Shown here: piece after piece, positions 17,078 to 26,381 of the stretch
How positions within the stretch are numbered: position 1 is the first letter of the stretch
Layout of the letters: each line of letters starts with the position of its first letter
Source: DVED01 sp963838375
GTDB taxonomy: Bacteria; Cyanobacteriota; Cyanobacteriia; Cyanobacteriales; Geitlerinemataceae
NCBI GenBank assembly: GCA_963838375.1
Contig: CAWIQY010000015.1
Coordinates: forward strand, 992,001 to 1,056,000
Direction: 5' to 3'
Length of the DNA: 64,000 bases
Program-made: the position numbers and the translations under genes
The notes under the pieces: generated by a model
Database searches by the model: none
What the model was told of the DNA's origin: nothing
What the model saw: the letters and a program-made list of their open reading frames with translations, nothing else

Positions 17078-19056
17078 AGGTGGTGAATTTGAGCCTAAGT
17101 CGTGTGACGCTCCAAGATGAATATCGGAGCAATCGCAACAATCTGATTCAAGATTTTTATCTGCCCTGTTTAGAACATTCTACACTTTACAGGCGTTCTG
17201 TAGGCTTCTTTTCTAGCACCTCAATGGCAGTAGCCGCTAAAGGCTTAACGGCTCTAATTCGTGCAGGCGGTAAGATGCAGTTAGTCGCATCTCCGTGTTT
17301 ATCACCAGAAGACGCAGAGGCGATTTCCACAGGACTCAAACAAAGAGAACAAGTTATTGTTGATGTCATACAGCGAGAGTTTGAGACAAAACTCGAGCAA
17401 GTTGTTGAAGATCGTTTGGCGTGTTTGGCATGGTTGCTGAGTCAAGGCGCACTAGAAATAAAGCTTGCCATTGCGAAAAATATTCGCCAATACGGAATTT
17501 ATCATGAAAAACTGGGAATTTTTGCCGACGCTGAGAATAATGTCGTCGCCTTTACGGGATCGGCTAATGAAAGTTCGACCGCGTTGATTGACAATTTTGA
17601 ATGTATCGATGTGTTCTGTTCTTGGCATCTAGGTGTTAAAGAACGAGCTTTACGGAAAGCTGAGAATTTTCAGAAGCTTTGGGATAACAAAACTGATAAA
17701 GTGGAAGTTTTAGAGTTTCCAGAAGCGGCAAAGCGATCTCTTTTGCGTTTGTGTCCCTCGCGACAGCCGGAATGGGAACTAGGACTTCCTTATCCGCCTC
17801 ATTCGCCTTCTGTGTCTGAAGCTCAAGACACTTATAAGGTTATTTCTCATAAAGTTAACGATCTGTGGAGACATCAAACCGAAGCCCAGCAAGCTTTTTT
17901 AGAGTATCGCTGCGGTATTCTGGAAATGGCGACAGGAACAGGAAAAACGCGCACGGCTTTAAAAATTTTGCAACATCTAGTCGATATTCAAGCTATTAAC
18001 TCAGTCATCGTTACTACTATAGGAACCGATTTACTCGATCAATGGGCAAGTCAATTATCTGCTGTTGCCAGTCATTTAAAATTTCGCATCCTCAAACAGT
18101 ACGAAAATCATCATGAATGGGAAGAATATGAATTAGATCCAGATGCTAGCATATTAGTCGTATCTCGAAATGCTTTGCGAAAGGTTTTACGATCGCTCTC
18201 TCATCCAGTGAAGAATCGTTTACTCATCATTCACGATGAAGTTCATGGTTTAGGCAGTCCGGCAATGGTTGAAGAATTGGAAGGATTATCGGACGGCATT
18301 GCCTATCGACTGGGACTTAGTGCAACTCCCGATAGAGAATATGATGGTGAAGGAACTGAATTTATCGAACAAAATGTCGGACGGATAATTTATCGCTTCA
18401 CACTTGAGGATGCTATCCGCCGAGGAATTCTCTGTGAATTAGATTACTACCCACTTGAATATGAACCATCGGATGAAGATAAGCAGCGAATTAAAACTGT
18501 TTATAGTCAAAAAAAAGCGAGACGAGAAGAAGGCAATCCAATGTCAGATGAGGAATTTTGGACAGCTTTAGCACGAGTACATAAGACTTCTAAAGCTAAG
18601 CTGCCTCATTTCAATGCTTTTGTTGCCGAACATCCCCAAATTATAGATCGCTGTATTGTGTTTGTTGAAGATCGTCAATATGGAGAGGAAGTATTGGATA
18701 TTATCCATCGGTATCGCCATGACTTTCATACTTATTATGCGGAAGACGATCGTCAAAAGCTAGTTGATTTTGCCAATGGGAAAATTTCTTGCTTGATTAC
18801 CTGCCATCGAATTTCTCAAGGCATCGATATCCAATCTCTAAGCTCAGTGATTCTTTTTTCTTCAGCACGAGCTAAACTAGAGACAATCCAGAGAATCGGT
18901 CGGTGTTTGCGAAAAGACCCATCCAAGGTCAATAAAAGAGCAACGGTAGTTGACTTTATTCGGATACAGGAAGAGGAGAAAGAAGATCTTAATGCCGACC
19001 AAGAGCGAAAAGAATGGCTTGAAGGTTTATCGCAGATTGTTTATGAGGAAAACTAA
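17071..19056 (+). CDS. PLD-domain superfamily 2 helicase, putative defence gene
   Basis: The 661-residue protein joins an N-terminal phospholipase-D-like domain to a DEAD/DEAH-type helicase. The PLD part has YHEKLGIF (HxK at 145-147) followed by FTGSANESS. The helicase has Walker A MATGTGKT (286-293), IIHDEVHGLG (DEVH 389-392), GLSATPDR (415-422) and QRIGRCLR near the end. Such proteins act on nucleic acid and are common in anti-phage and DNA-modification islands. The next gene begins three bases after the stop, then an SMC-like ATPase, so it is the first gene of a cassette. The start is uncertain: TTG 17071, GTG 17080 or GTG 17083. Unlike the two last cassette genes, it is intact. Confidence 0.85.
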   Translation: MLKVVNLSLSRVTLQDEYRSNRNNLIQDFYLPCLEHSTLYRRSVGFFSSTSMAVAAKGLTALIRAGGKMQLVASPCLSPEDAEAISTGLKQREQVIVDVIQREFETKLEQVVEDRLACLAWLLSQGALEIKLAIAKNIRQYGIYHEKLGIFADAENNVVAFTGSANESSTALIDNFECIDVFCSWHLGVKERALRKAENFQKLWDNKTDKVEVLEFPEAAKRSLLRLCPSRQPEWELGLPYPPHSPSVSEAQDTYKVISHKVNDLWRHQTEAQQAFLEYRCGILEMATGTGKTRTALKILQHLVDIQAINSVIVTTIGTDLLDQWASQLSAVASHLKFRILKQYENHHEWEEYELDPDASILVVSRNALRKVLRSLSHPVKNRLLIIHDEVHGLGSPAMVEELEGLSDGIAYRLGLSATPDREYDGEGTEFIEQNVGRIIYRFTLEDAIRRGILCELDYYPLEYEPSDEDKQRIKTVYSQKKARREEGNPMSDEEFWTALARVHKTSKAKLPHFNAFVAEHPQIIDRCIVFVEDRQYGEEVLDIIHRYRHDFHTYYAEDDRQKLVDFANGKISCLITCHRISQGIDIQSLSSVILFSSARAKLETIQRIGRCLRKDPSKVNKRATVVDFIRIQEEEKEDLNADQERKEWLEGLSQIVYEEN

Positions 19057-19058
19057 AA

Positions 19059-19262
19059 ATGGCTTTAGATGATAAAGTAACTGATGCCATCAAGGAATCA
19101 GTCCAGAAGAAAGGTCAAATAGAAAAAGTTGCAATAAAGTTAGTTAAGTGGCTGAACGAGCTTGCTGATGCTAACACTAGCCTAGACGATCGAGACGATC
19201 TAGAAACTAATATTGCAAATATTTTAGATGCTATTCAAATTGACGAAAAATTAGAGGATTAA
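19059..19262 (+). CDS. Small acidic helical protein of the helicase-SMC cassette
   Basis: A 67-residue, mostly helical, acidic protein (DDKVTDAIKESVQKKGQIEK ... DAIQIDEKLED). It starts three bases after the helicase stop and ends nine bases before the SMC-like ATPase start, so it is translated with them. I recognise no named family. Position and size fit the small middle component seen in three-component ABC-ATPase conflict systems, but that is inference from context only. It is intact. Confidence 0.6.
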   Translation: MALDDKVTDAIKESVQKKGQIEKVAIKLVKWLNELADANTSLDDRDDLETNIANILDAIQIDEKLED

Positions 19263-19271
19263 GATAATAAA

Positions 19272-21257
19272 ATGAGTTTACAACTTTCTTTCTTAGGCTG
19301 GTCTTCCCAGGGTTTACGCTGCCCAGATCATCAGTGTTACTAACACAACCCAATAGTAATAATACCTATCCAGTGACTTTAGTCCAAATGCCTAATGGCA
19401 CAGGAAAGACGACAACATTAAGTCTGCTTCGCGCTACATTATCCGGTTCAGCCAAGAATTGGAGTCGCGATGAAATTATTTCTTTAAAACGTAGTAATGC
19501 TTCCAATTCGTCTGGTCAATTTATTGTTGATTTAGCAATTAATAATCGCCGTCTAACCTATGAACTAAATTTAAATTTTGAAGATGGAAACATCAACTAT
19601 AGAACAACCTTTGAGTCTGGGATTAAAGATGGATTTGAGACACCGCCCAACTTAAAAAAAATTCTAAATCCTGAATTTATAAAACTATTTATTTTTGATG
19701 GAGAACTTGCCAGCCATTTATTAGATGCAAAACATACTCGCGCCCGAGAAGCTATTGATGCTCTTTTTCAATTATCTTTGCTTACAGATTTAGAAAGAAA
19801 ATTTCAAGAGAATTGGGAACGTCATGCTGACACAGCAGGTGCGACAGAAGACTCGTGGTTTAATTCGTCGTCGCAACAGGCTAAACGAGCTTAGAAACAA
19901 ACGAGACCAAATTGAATCGCGATCGAAAAAAGCTTCATCAGGAAAAAGACAAACTTGAGGAAGAAATACAAAAAAATCAAACAGAGTATGATGAAATTCA
20001 TGATTCGAGATGAAGATATCGGAGCAAAGCTAAAGGAATTGAGAGATAACCTCGATCGGTCTGAAAAGAATGTAGTAAAGACGTTAACTCAAGCAATCGC
20101 TAAGATGCGAGATCCTCAACGTCTCGTCCCCGATTTAGCAACTTCTCTGATAAATCTAAAAGAAAATTTAGATTCTCTGAAATTACCGACTTCAACATCA
20201 AAAGAATTTTTTGAGGATTTAGCAAAAGCAGAAGAATGCATCTGCGGTCGTCCAATGGATGATTCCAAGTCGGCAGGCGGTGCGCGATCGGGCTAATAAT
20301 TATCTAGGAGAAGAAGAAGTGGGAATCTTAAACAGTATTAAATCTGATATAGCGACTTATTGTGAAGCGATCCTAATAAATATTATCAAGCTCTTCAACA
20401 AAACTTGAAAAGTTTTAGGAAAGTTTGTGAAAGATCGAGATACTGGTAACACACAACGTTCTTCGATAGAAGAGGATCGTATAAAACAAGGTGATGACAA
20501 TTTAGGGGAAATAAAGACAAAATTAGATGGATTAAAAAAAGATCAGGAACAAGTTAAAAATAAACTTTATGAAATTGAGAGATAGCCTCATACTAAAATC
20601 AATGATTCTACTGATTCTCTGAAAGAATTAGCGATTTTGATAGACACAAGCCGAAGAAGATTTGGCGGAAATTACAAATACTCTACAGCTCAGAAAAAAA
20701 ACAGAGATTGTTTGTGGCATTTTGTCTGAAGCTCACGAACAGGCAAGGGAAGCCTTGCGACAATATATGGTTGACGAGACTAATAATCGTATCGCTGAAG
20801 CTGTTGACTAGAGATCCAGTATTACTTGAAGATATTCAAGATTCATTACAGCTACAAGGAAAGAACCGGAGCCAGTGTTGGTCAAACGTTATCTGTTAGC
20901 TACGCATTTCTGGCAACTCTTTTTAACCGCAGCGACCATCAACTCCCTTTTATTGTTGACAGTCCAGCAGGAGCGTTAGATCTCAAAGTCCGTCCAGAAG
21001 TTGCACGTCTCGTACCTAAGTTGTGCCAACAGTTTATTGCGTTTACTATTTCTAGCGAACGACAAGGTTTTGTTGATGTTTTGCATGAAGACATCACAGC
21101 AGCAAGTTCAATACATTACTATCTTTCGTAAAACCGCATCGGATGAATTCACTATGGAATAATCTAGATTCATCTTTAGTTCAAGAAGAAGAGTGATGGA
21201 GTTCTTGTAAAAGGAAAAGAATTTTTTGATCGATTTGACTTGGAGGAGGAGATTTAG
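19272..21257 (+). pseudogene. SMC/DndD-like ATPase, many frameshifts
   Basis: Pieces of one large ATPase lie in order but in different frames. The N-terminus is MSLQLSFLGWSSQGLRCPDH, with Walker A in MPNGTGKTTTLSLLRATL. Next come KLFIFDGELASHLLDAK, a coiled coil, a zinc-hook-like ECICGRPMDD near 20240-20265, more coiled coil, then GASVGQTLSVSYAFLATLF (signature) and LPFIVDSPAGALDLKVRPE (Walker B and D-loop). The C-terminus is KGKEFFDRFDLEEEI. The architecture matches RecF/RecN/DndD-type ATPases. Breaks occur near 19333, 19880, 19930, 20008, 20275, 20410, 20585, 20810-20870, 21080, 21170 and 21195. No functional product is expected unless the sequence is wrong here. The intact gene would encode about 660 residues. 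Confidence 0.75.
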
Positions 21258-21260
21258 AAA

Positions 21261-21786
21261 ATGGATTTTCAAATCGAAAAGACACTCGGCGATGGTTTAA
21301 AGATATTGAGAAAGCATTATTCGATTTTGTTCGATCTCTACTATCTTTGCTTGGTGGCCGGTTTTACTTCTGGATCGACGCAAGACTGATATTCCTAATG
21401 ATGAGGTTGACAGCTTTATTAGATATTTTCCAGGAGAATTTCGTTCTCGCGGCAGACTTTTGGTAGGAGCCTTAATTGATGCAGAACTACGACGTTTAGC
21501 AATAAACTTAGAAGATCGCGATGAGATATATCGAGAAGTCAAGAAGATTGTAGACCCGAATTCACCATCAGATTTATCCAGTGAGGGAATGACTCGTATG
21601 AATGCGTATGCTCATGGTGGATTTGATGTGCTGTGCGAGCATTTTAACGATCGCCCCCGATCGATTGAAACTTTTATCAGGAAGTATTGTAAAGTTATTA
21701 GCGATCTTAAGGTTCCCGAACCGTCAATGAGAACAATCGCTGTGGAAAAGGTTCAAACTGCCAGCGCCGCTACGTCTGAGGCATAG
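21261..21786 (+). pseudogene. Fourth gene of the cassette, frameshifted hypothetical
   Basis: The frame starts at ATG 21261 (MDFQIEKTLGDG), three bases after the ATPase stop. Continuity then needs two shifts: RWFKDIEKALFDFVRSLLSL in the next frame, then DIPNDEVDSFIRYFPGEF from about 21385. From there it is open to 21786 (LLVGALIDAELRRLAINLED, MTRMNAYAHGGFDVLCEHF). The helical C-terminal part is hydrophilic and not of a family I can name. The tight spacing makes it part of the helicase/SMC operon. The intact protein would be about 175 residues. Confidence 0.55.
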
Positions 21787-22016
21787 AGAATGCGATCGGG
21801 TTGGCGATCGGAAATAATTTTGAATAAGTCCAGGTCGATGAACCAAGGGTCTCCCGCATTTTAATCTGGAAAGTGTCAATGCAGGTGTTGATGAACCCAG
21901 AAGAGAAGCCCAGGGTGGAGTTGAAATCCAGTGTTCCCGGCTGAGTGCAACCGAAAGCGAAACAATTTTTCGCTCAAACATGATGAAATGCTGAAAAACA
22001 TCTCGAGCTAAAAAAG

Positions 22017-22050
22017 GCTCCCAGAGCTGTCAAATCCAGACTCTGGGGGC
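22017..22050. terminator. GC-rich hairpin between the cassette and ilvB
   Basis: GCTCCCAGAG and CTCTGGGGGC pair with one G-T wobble around a 14-nt loop. No T-run follows, so it is a weak terminator candidate. The remaining 21787-22102 sequence shows no gene. Confidence 0.35.
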
Positions 22051-22102
22051 AATTGAGGTGTAAAAAATCGCGCTAAGATATCTGTAAATTAACTGAGTGG
22101 AT

Positions 22103-22124
22103 GTAACAAGGCGTACCGTATAAT
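22103..22124 (+). promoter_or_regulatory. NtcA-like box next to a -10 in the ilvB promoter
   Basis: GTA-N8-TAC occurs at 22103-22116, the NtcA consensus half-sites with correct spacing. A perfect TATAAT lies only two bases downstream (22119-22124). Activating NtcA sites usually sit about 22 bases before the -10, so if NtcA binds here it would more likely block the promoter. TATAAT is 63 bp from the chosen ilvB start. A chance match is possible. Confidence 0.4.
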
Positions 22125-22186
22125 AGGTAACACTTAGCATCCAAAAAAGCTTTCCAGACCATTTGTTATCCCGCGAGGTTCCCGCC

Positions 22187-24025
22187 GTGCAATTGCGAAG
22201 AGTGCCTGCTGTAATGCGTGCAACCGGGGCATATGCCCTCATTGATAGTTTGAAGCGCCACGGTGTTCGTCATATTTTTGGCTATCCCGGTGGTGCGATT
22301 CTTCCCATCTACGACGAACTGTATCGATTTGAAGAGCGAGGAGAGATCCAGCATATACTGGTACGCCACGAACAAGCTGCGGCTCATGCTGCCGACGGCT
22401 ACGCTCGGGCAACGGGGCAAGTGGGCGTCTGCTTCGGCACCTCAGGTCCTGGCGCGACCAACTTGGTGACGGGGATTGCCACGGCGCACATGGACTCCAT
22501 TCCCATGGTGGTGGTGACCGGACAAGTTCCTCTCCCGGCAATCGGCACAGATGCTTTCCAAGAAACCGATATTTTTGGGATCACTTTGCCGATTGTCAAG
22601 CATTCCTACGTCGTTCGCCATCCTGAAGAAATGGCGCGGATTGTAGCCGAAGCGTTTCACATTGCCAGTACCGGGCGTCCGGGTCCGGTGTTGATTGACG
22701 TACCGAAAGATGTCGGTTTAGCGCAATTCGATTACGCCCCCGCAGAACCGGGGATGGTCAACTTGCCGGGATATCGCCCCACAGTCAAAGGTAATCCCCG
22801 TCAGATCAATCAAGCGATCGAACTGATGAAGGAATCGCGACAACCCCTATTATACGTAGGTGGAGGGGCGATCGCCGCCGGAGCTCATGCCGAAGTGCAA
22901 GAACTTGCCGAATTTTTCCAAATCCCCGTCACCACCACGTTGATGGGCAAAGGCGCATTCAATGAAAACCATCCGCTATCCGTCTCCATGCTGGGGATGC
23001 ATGGCACGGCGTATGCCAACTTTGCCGTCAGCGAATGCGACTTGCTGATTGCCGTTGGGGCGAGATTCGACGATCGCGTCACCGGGAAACTGGATGAATT
23101 TGCCTCCCGCGCTAAAGTGATTCACATCGATATCGATCCGGCAGAAGTGGGCAAAAATCGCGCCCCCGACGTGCCGATTGTCGGGGATGTGCGCCAGGTT
23201 CTGGTCGATTTGCTGCGCCGTCTCAAAGAAACAAATGTCTCCGTCGAAGCCGAACAAACCCAAAATTGGTGCGATCGCATCGATCGGTGGCGCGAAGACT
23301 ATCCCCTACAAGTTCCCCACTACAGCGATCGGATCTCTCCCCAAGAAGTCATCGTCGAACTGACTCGTCAAGCCCCCGATGCTTACTACACCACCGATGT
23401 CGGTCAACACCAAATGTGGGCGGCGCAATTCCTCAAAAACGGGCCCCGCCAGTGGATTTCTAGCGCCGGTTTGGGGACGATGGGTTACGGATTGCCCGCC
23501 GCCATGGGGGTCAAAGTCGCACTTCCCGACAGCCAAGTCATCTGCATCAGCGGTGACGGCAGTTTCCAAATGAACTTGCAAGAATTGGGAACCCTAGCAC
23601 AATTTGGCATTAATGTCAAAACCGTCATTCTCAATAACGGTTGGCAAGGAATGGTACGGCAGTGGCAGGAAGCCTTTTACGGCGAGCGTTATTCTTCTTC
23701 TAATATGGAAGTGGGAATGCCGGATACCCCCTTGCTCTGTCAGGCATACGGCTTGAAAGGGATGGTGGTGCAGCCAGGAGAACAGCTTCAAGAGGCGATC
23801 GCCGAAATGCTTGCCCACGAAGGTCCCGTAGTGTTGGAAGTGCGCGTCAACCGCACGGAAAACTGCTATCCCATGGTGGCACCGGGCAAAAGCAACGCTC
23901 AAATGCTGGGCTTACCCGAACGTCAAACTCTAGAAAAGGCGATCGAACTGGTGTACTGTCCCAATTGTGGAGCCAAAAATCCGGCAACTCACACGTTCTG
24001 TCCGGAATGCGGTACGAAGATCTAA
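22187..24025 (+). CDS. ilvB: Acetolactate synthase large subunit with C-terminal zinc ribbon
   Basis: This ThDP enzyme condenses pyruvate with pyruvate or 2-ketobutyrate in branched-chain amino acid synthesis. It shows the PYR domain (FGYPGGAILPIYDEL, catalytic Glu in VRHEQAAAHAADGYAR), the middle FAD-type domain, and the ThDP-binding GDGSFQMNLQELGT with NNGWQGMVRQW. GTG 22187 is taken as start because GAGG lies eight bases upstream; an in-frame TTG at 22163 has no such signal. After the usual end, a 23-residue tail YCPNCGAKNP...CPECGTKI forms a four-cysteine zinc ribbon, which most bacterial ALS large subunits lack. No ilvN is adjacent. A possible NtcA site lies in the promoter. Confidence 0.95.
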   Translation: MQLRRVPAVMRATGAYALIDSLKRHGVRHIFGYPGGAILPIYDELYRFEERGEIQHILVRHEQAAAHAADGYARATGQVGVCFGTSGPGATNLVTGIATAHMDSIPMVVVTGQVPLPAIGTDAFQETDIFGITLPIVKHSYVVRHPEEMARIVAEAFHIASTGRPGPVLIDVPKDVGLAQFDYAPAEPGMVNLPGYRPTVKGNPRQINQAIELMKESRQPLLYVGGGAIAAGAHAEVQELAEFFQIPVTTTLMGKGAFNENHPLSVSMLGMHGTAYANFAVSECDLLIAVGARFDDRVTGKLDEFASRAKVIHIDIDPAEVGKNRAPDVPIVGDVRQVLVDLLRRLKETNVSVEAEQTQNWCDRIDRWREDYPLQVPHYSDRISPQEVIVELTRQAPDAYYTTDVGQHQMWAAQFLKNGPRQWISSAGLGTMGYGLPAAMGVKVALPDSQVICISGDGSFQMNLQELGTLAQFGINVKTVILNNGWQGMVRQWQEAFYGERYSSSNMEVGMPDTPLLCQAYGLKGMVVQPGEQLQEAIAEMLAHEGPVVLEVRVNRTENCYPMVAPGKSNAQMLGLPERQTLEKAIELVYCPNCGAKNPATHTFCPECGTKI

Positions 24026-24037
24026 GCGGACTGGGCC

Positions 24038-24084
24038 CTACTCGATCGATCGAGTAGGGGCAACCGCGGGGGGATTGCCCCTAC
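24038..24084. terminator. Double hairpin between ilvB and lepA
   Basis: CTACTCGATCGATCGAGTAG (24038-24057) is a perfect 20-bp palindrome. It shares GTAG with a second hairpin, GTAGGGGCAA (24054-24063) and TTGCCCCTAC (24075-24084). The second belongs to the dispersed GGGGCAA repeat. Lying between converging genes, it could serve as a terminator on both strands, though T-runs are lacking. Confidence 0.55.
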
Positions 24085-24145
24085 CGAAATTTGTCCAACG
24101 CCCAGATGGCGAGTCAGAACGACAAAACCCATCTCGGATTGAGCT

Positions 24146-25963
24146 TTAGGATGCGCCTTGGTCTAACTGCAACATTGCCATGAAAGCTTCTTGAGGCACG
24201 TCTACCGTCCCGATCGCTTTCATCCGTTTTTTCCCTTTGGCTTGCTTTTTCAGCAGTTTCTTCTTCCGGCTGATGTCGCCGCCGTAGCATTTTGCCAGTA
24301 CATCTTTACGCATGGCGGGGATCTGTTCGCTGGCAATGATCCGAGAACCGATCGCCGCTTGGATGGGGACTTTGAACTGGTGGCGGGGAATCAATTCCTT
24401 CAGTTTGGAAACCAACGCCCGTCCCACGGGATAGGCTTTATCTCGGTGAACGATCGTCGCCAAAGCATCTACGGGATCGTTATTCACCATCACATCTAAC
24501 AACACCAAGGCATTTTCGCGATAGCCGATGGGGTGATATTCCATACTGGCATACCCGCGCGATCGAGATTTCATTTGGTTGAAGAAATCTGTCACCACTT
24601 CCGCCAAAGGCAATTCGTAAATCAGCGTGGTTCGGGTCGTTGTCAGGTACTTCATGTCCTTAAATTCACCCCGCCGTCCCTGGCACAATTCCATCAGCGT
24701 TCCCACATACACTTCCGGAGTCATAATCTCCATCTGGATGTAAGGTTCTTCGATTTTCTCCCGTTCGTTGGGCGCAGGCAAAGTACTGGGGTTGTCGATG
24801 CGTAGAATCTCCCCTTTGAGGGTGGTGACGTGGTACACCACCGACGGGGCTGTGGTAATGAGATCTAAATCGTATTCCCGTTCCAGGCGTTCTTGGACAA
24901 TTTCCATATGCAGTAGCCCCAGGAAGCCGCAGCGGAAGCCGAACCCCATGGCGCTGGAGGTTTCCGGTTCGTAGTTGAGGGCGGCATCGTTAAGCTTCAG
25001 TTTTTCCAGGGCTTCCCGCAGGTCTTCAAATCGATCGGCATCGGTGGGAAATAAGCCGCAGAAGACCATCGGTTTGGCTTCGGTATACCCCGGTAAGGGT
25101 TCGGTTGCTGGGGCTTTGGCTAGGGTGAGGGTGTCGCCAACGCGGGCATCTTCGACGGCTTTGATGGCGGCTGAGAGATAGCCCACTTCTCCGGCATGGA
25201 GTTCGTCTACTTGGATTTGGGTGGGGGAGAGGATGCCCACCTCGTCGAGTTGGTGTTCTTTGCCAGAAGCCATCAAACGCACCCGATCGCCTTTTTTTAC
25301 GGTACCATCCATCACCCGGAAATAGGCGATCGCCCCGCGATAGGCGTCGTAGTAACTATCAAAAATTAGCGCCCGTAAAGGTTCGGTGACGGTATCCTGG
25401 GGCGGGGGAACCAAGTGAACGATCGACTCGAGAATTTCTTCAATCCCAATGCCTTCTTTGGCGGAGGCTTCGATCGCCCCAGAACAATCGAGTCCGATCA
25501 GTTCTTCGATTTCTGACTTAACTCGATCGGGTTCTGCACCGGGTAAGTCGATTTTATTCAACACTGGAATGATTTCTAGATTGTTTTCCAGTGCCAGATA
25601 CACGTTCGCCAAAGTTTGCGCTTCCACCCCTTGGGAGGCATCCACCACCAACAGCGCCCCTTCGCAGGCTGCCAGCGATCGCGACACTTCGTAAGAAAAA
25701 TCCACGTGTCCGGGGGTATCGATCAAATTGAGGACGTAATCCTTGCCATCTCGCGCTTTGTAGTTCATCCGCGCGGCTTGCAGCTTGATGGTGATGCCCC
25801 GTTCCCGTTCTAAATCCATATTATCCAGGAACTGTTCCTTCATCTGTCGGGCTTGTACAGTCCCCGTATATTGCAGTAAACGATCGGCAAGGGTAGACTT
25901 CCCATGGTCGATGTGGGCGATGATGGAAAAGTTGCGAATTTGAGAGACGGGTACGTCAGTCAT
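24146..25963 (-). CDS. lepA: Elongation factor 4 (LepA)
   Basis: LepA is a ribosome-associated translational GTPase that back-translocates or remodels stalled ribosomes. From ATG 25963 (MTDVPVSQIRNFSIIAHIDH) it has 605 residues, normal for LepA. The G1 motif is AHIDHGKST, G2/G3 are RERGIT and DTPGHVDF, and G4 is NKIDLP. The LepA-specific C-terminal domain ends KGKKRMKAIGTVDVPQEAF. The open frame extends 22 codons further upstream, but the homologous start is at 25963. It converges on ilvB. Confidence 0.96.
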   Translation of the reverse strand: MTDVPVSQIRNFSIIAHIDHGKSTLADRLLQYTGTVQARQMKEQFLDNMDLERERGITIKLQAARMNYKARDGKDYVLNLIDTPGHVDFSYEVSRSLAACEGALLVVDASQGVEAQTLANVYLALENNLEIIPVLNKIDLPGAEPDRVKSEIEELIGLDCSGAIEASAKEGIGIEEILESIVHLVPPPQDTVTEPLRALIFDSYYDAYRGAIAYFRVMDGTVKKGDRVRLMASGKEHQLDEVGILSPTQIQVDELHAGEVGYLSAAIKAVEDARVGDTLTLAKAPATEPLPGYTEAKPMVFCGLFPTDADRFEDLREALEKLKLNDAALNYEPETSSAMGFGFRCGFLGLLHMEIVQERLEREYDLDLITTAPSVVYHVTTLKGEILRIDNPSTLPAPNEREKIEEPYIQMEIMTPEVYVGTLMELCQGRRGEFKDMKYLTTTRTTLIYELPLAEVVTDFFNQMKSRSRGYASMEYHPIGYRENALVLLDVMVNNDPVDALATIVHRDKAYPVGRALVSKLKELIPRHQFKVPIQAAIGSRIIASEQIPAMRKDVLAKCYGGDISRKKKLLKKQAKGKKRMKAIGTVDVPQEAFMAMLQLDQGAS

Positions 25964-26100
25964 AGACTTGTGGGTTGAAAGAAAGGCGCGGGTTCTGGGA
26001 CAATGGGGTTGGCACGCTGTCCCACCCAATTATCTTTAACATATTTTAACGTCATTGGTGATGGGCGATCGCTTAACCTACCTCGCCAACGGGGTTATCT

Positions 26101-26381
26101 TCAGGTTCGATGCTGACATCTTCGTAGAGCATTGCAAACGTGCCAGTATAGTGGATGCTTTTGAGCTGAAACGTTTCGCCATCGTCATAGTGAAATTTTG
26201 TAGGTTGGGTGGAGAGACGACACCCAACGCAATTACTCGTGATTTTTGGGTTTCATTCTTCAACCCAACCTACAGTATCAAGTTTTATCAGTCAGGTTCG
26301 ATGCTGACATCTTCGTAAAGCATTGCAAACGTGCCAGTATAGTGGATGCTTTTGAGCTGAAACGTTTCGCCATCGTCATAG
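26101..26381. repeat. 90-bp duplication flanking a small inverted-repeat element
   Basis: Bases 26101-26190 and 26292-26381 are the same 90-bp sequence with one mismatch (GTAGAGC versus GTAAAGC). Between them is a 76-bp element (26199-26274) with perfect 12-bp terminal inverted repeats TGTAGGTTGGGT and ACCCAACCTACA. The duplicated segment is the 3' end of the minus-strand Uma2 gene. The outer copy keeps the likely original C-terminus EDVSIEPEDNPVGEVG; the inner copy, now attached to the gene, ends early at SIEPD. Confidence 0.85.

Noticed and set aside
25964..26029. 22-codon N-terminal extension of LepA
   Set aside because: The homologous LepA start is MTDVPVSQIRN at 25963; the extension is cysteine/proline-rich noise.
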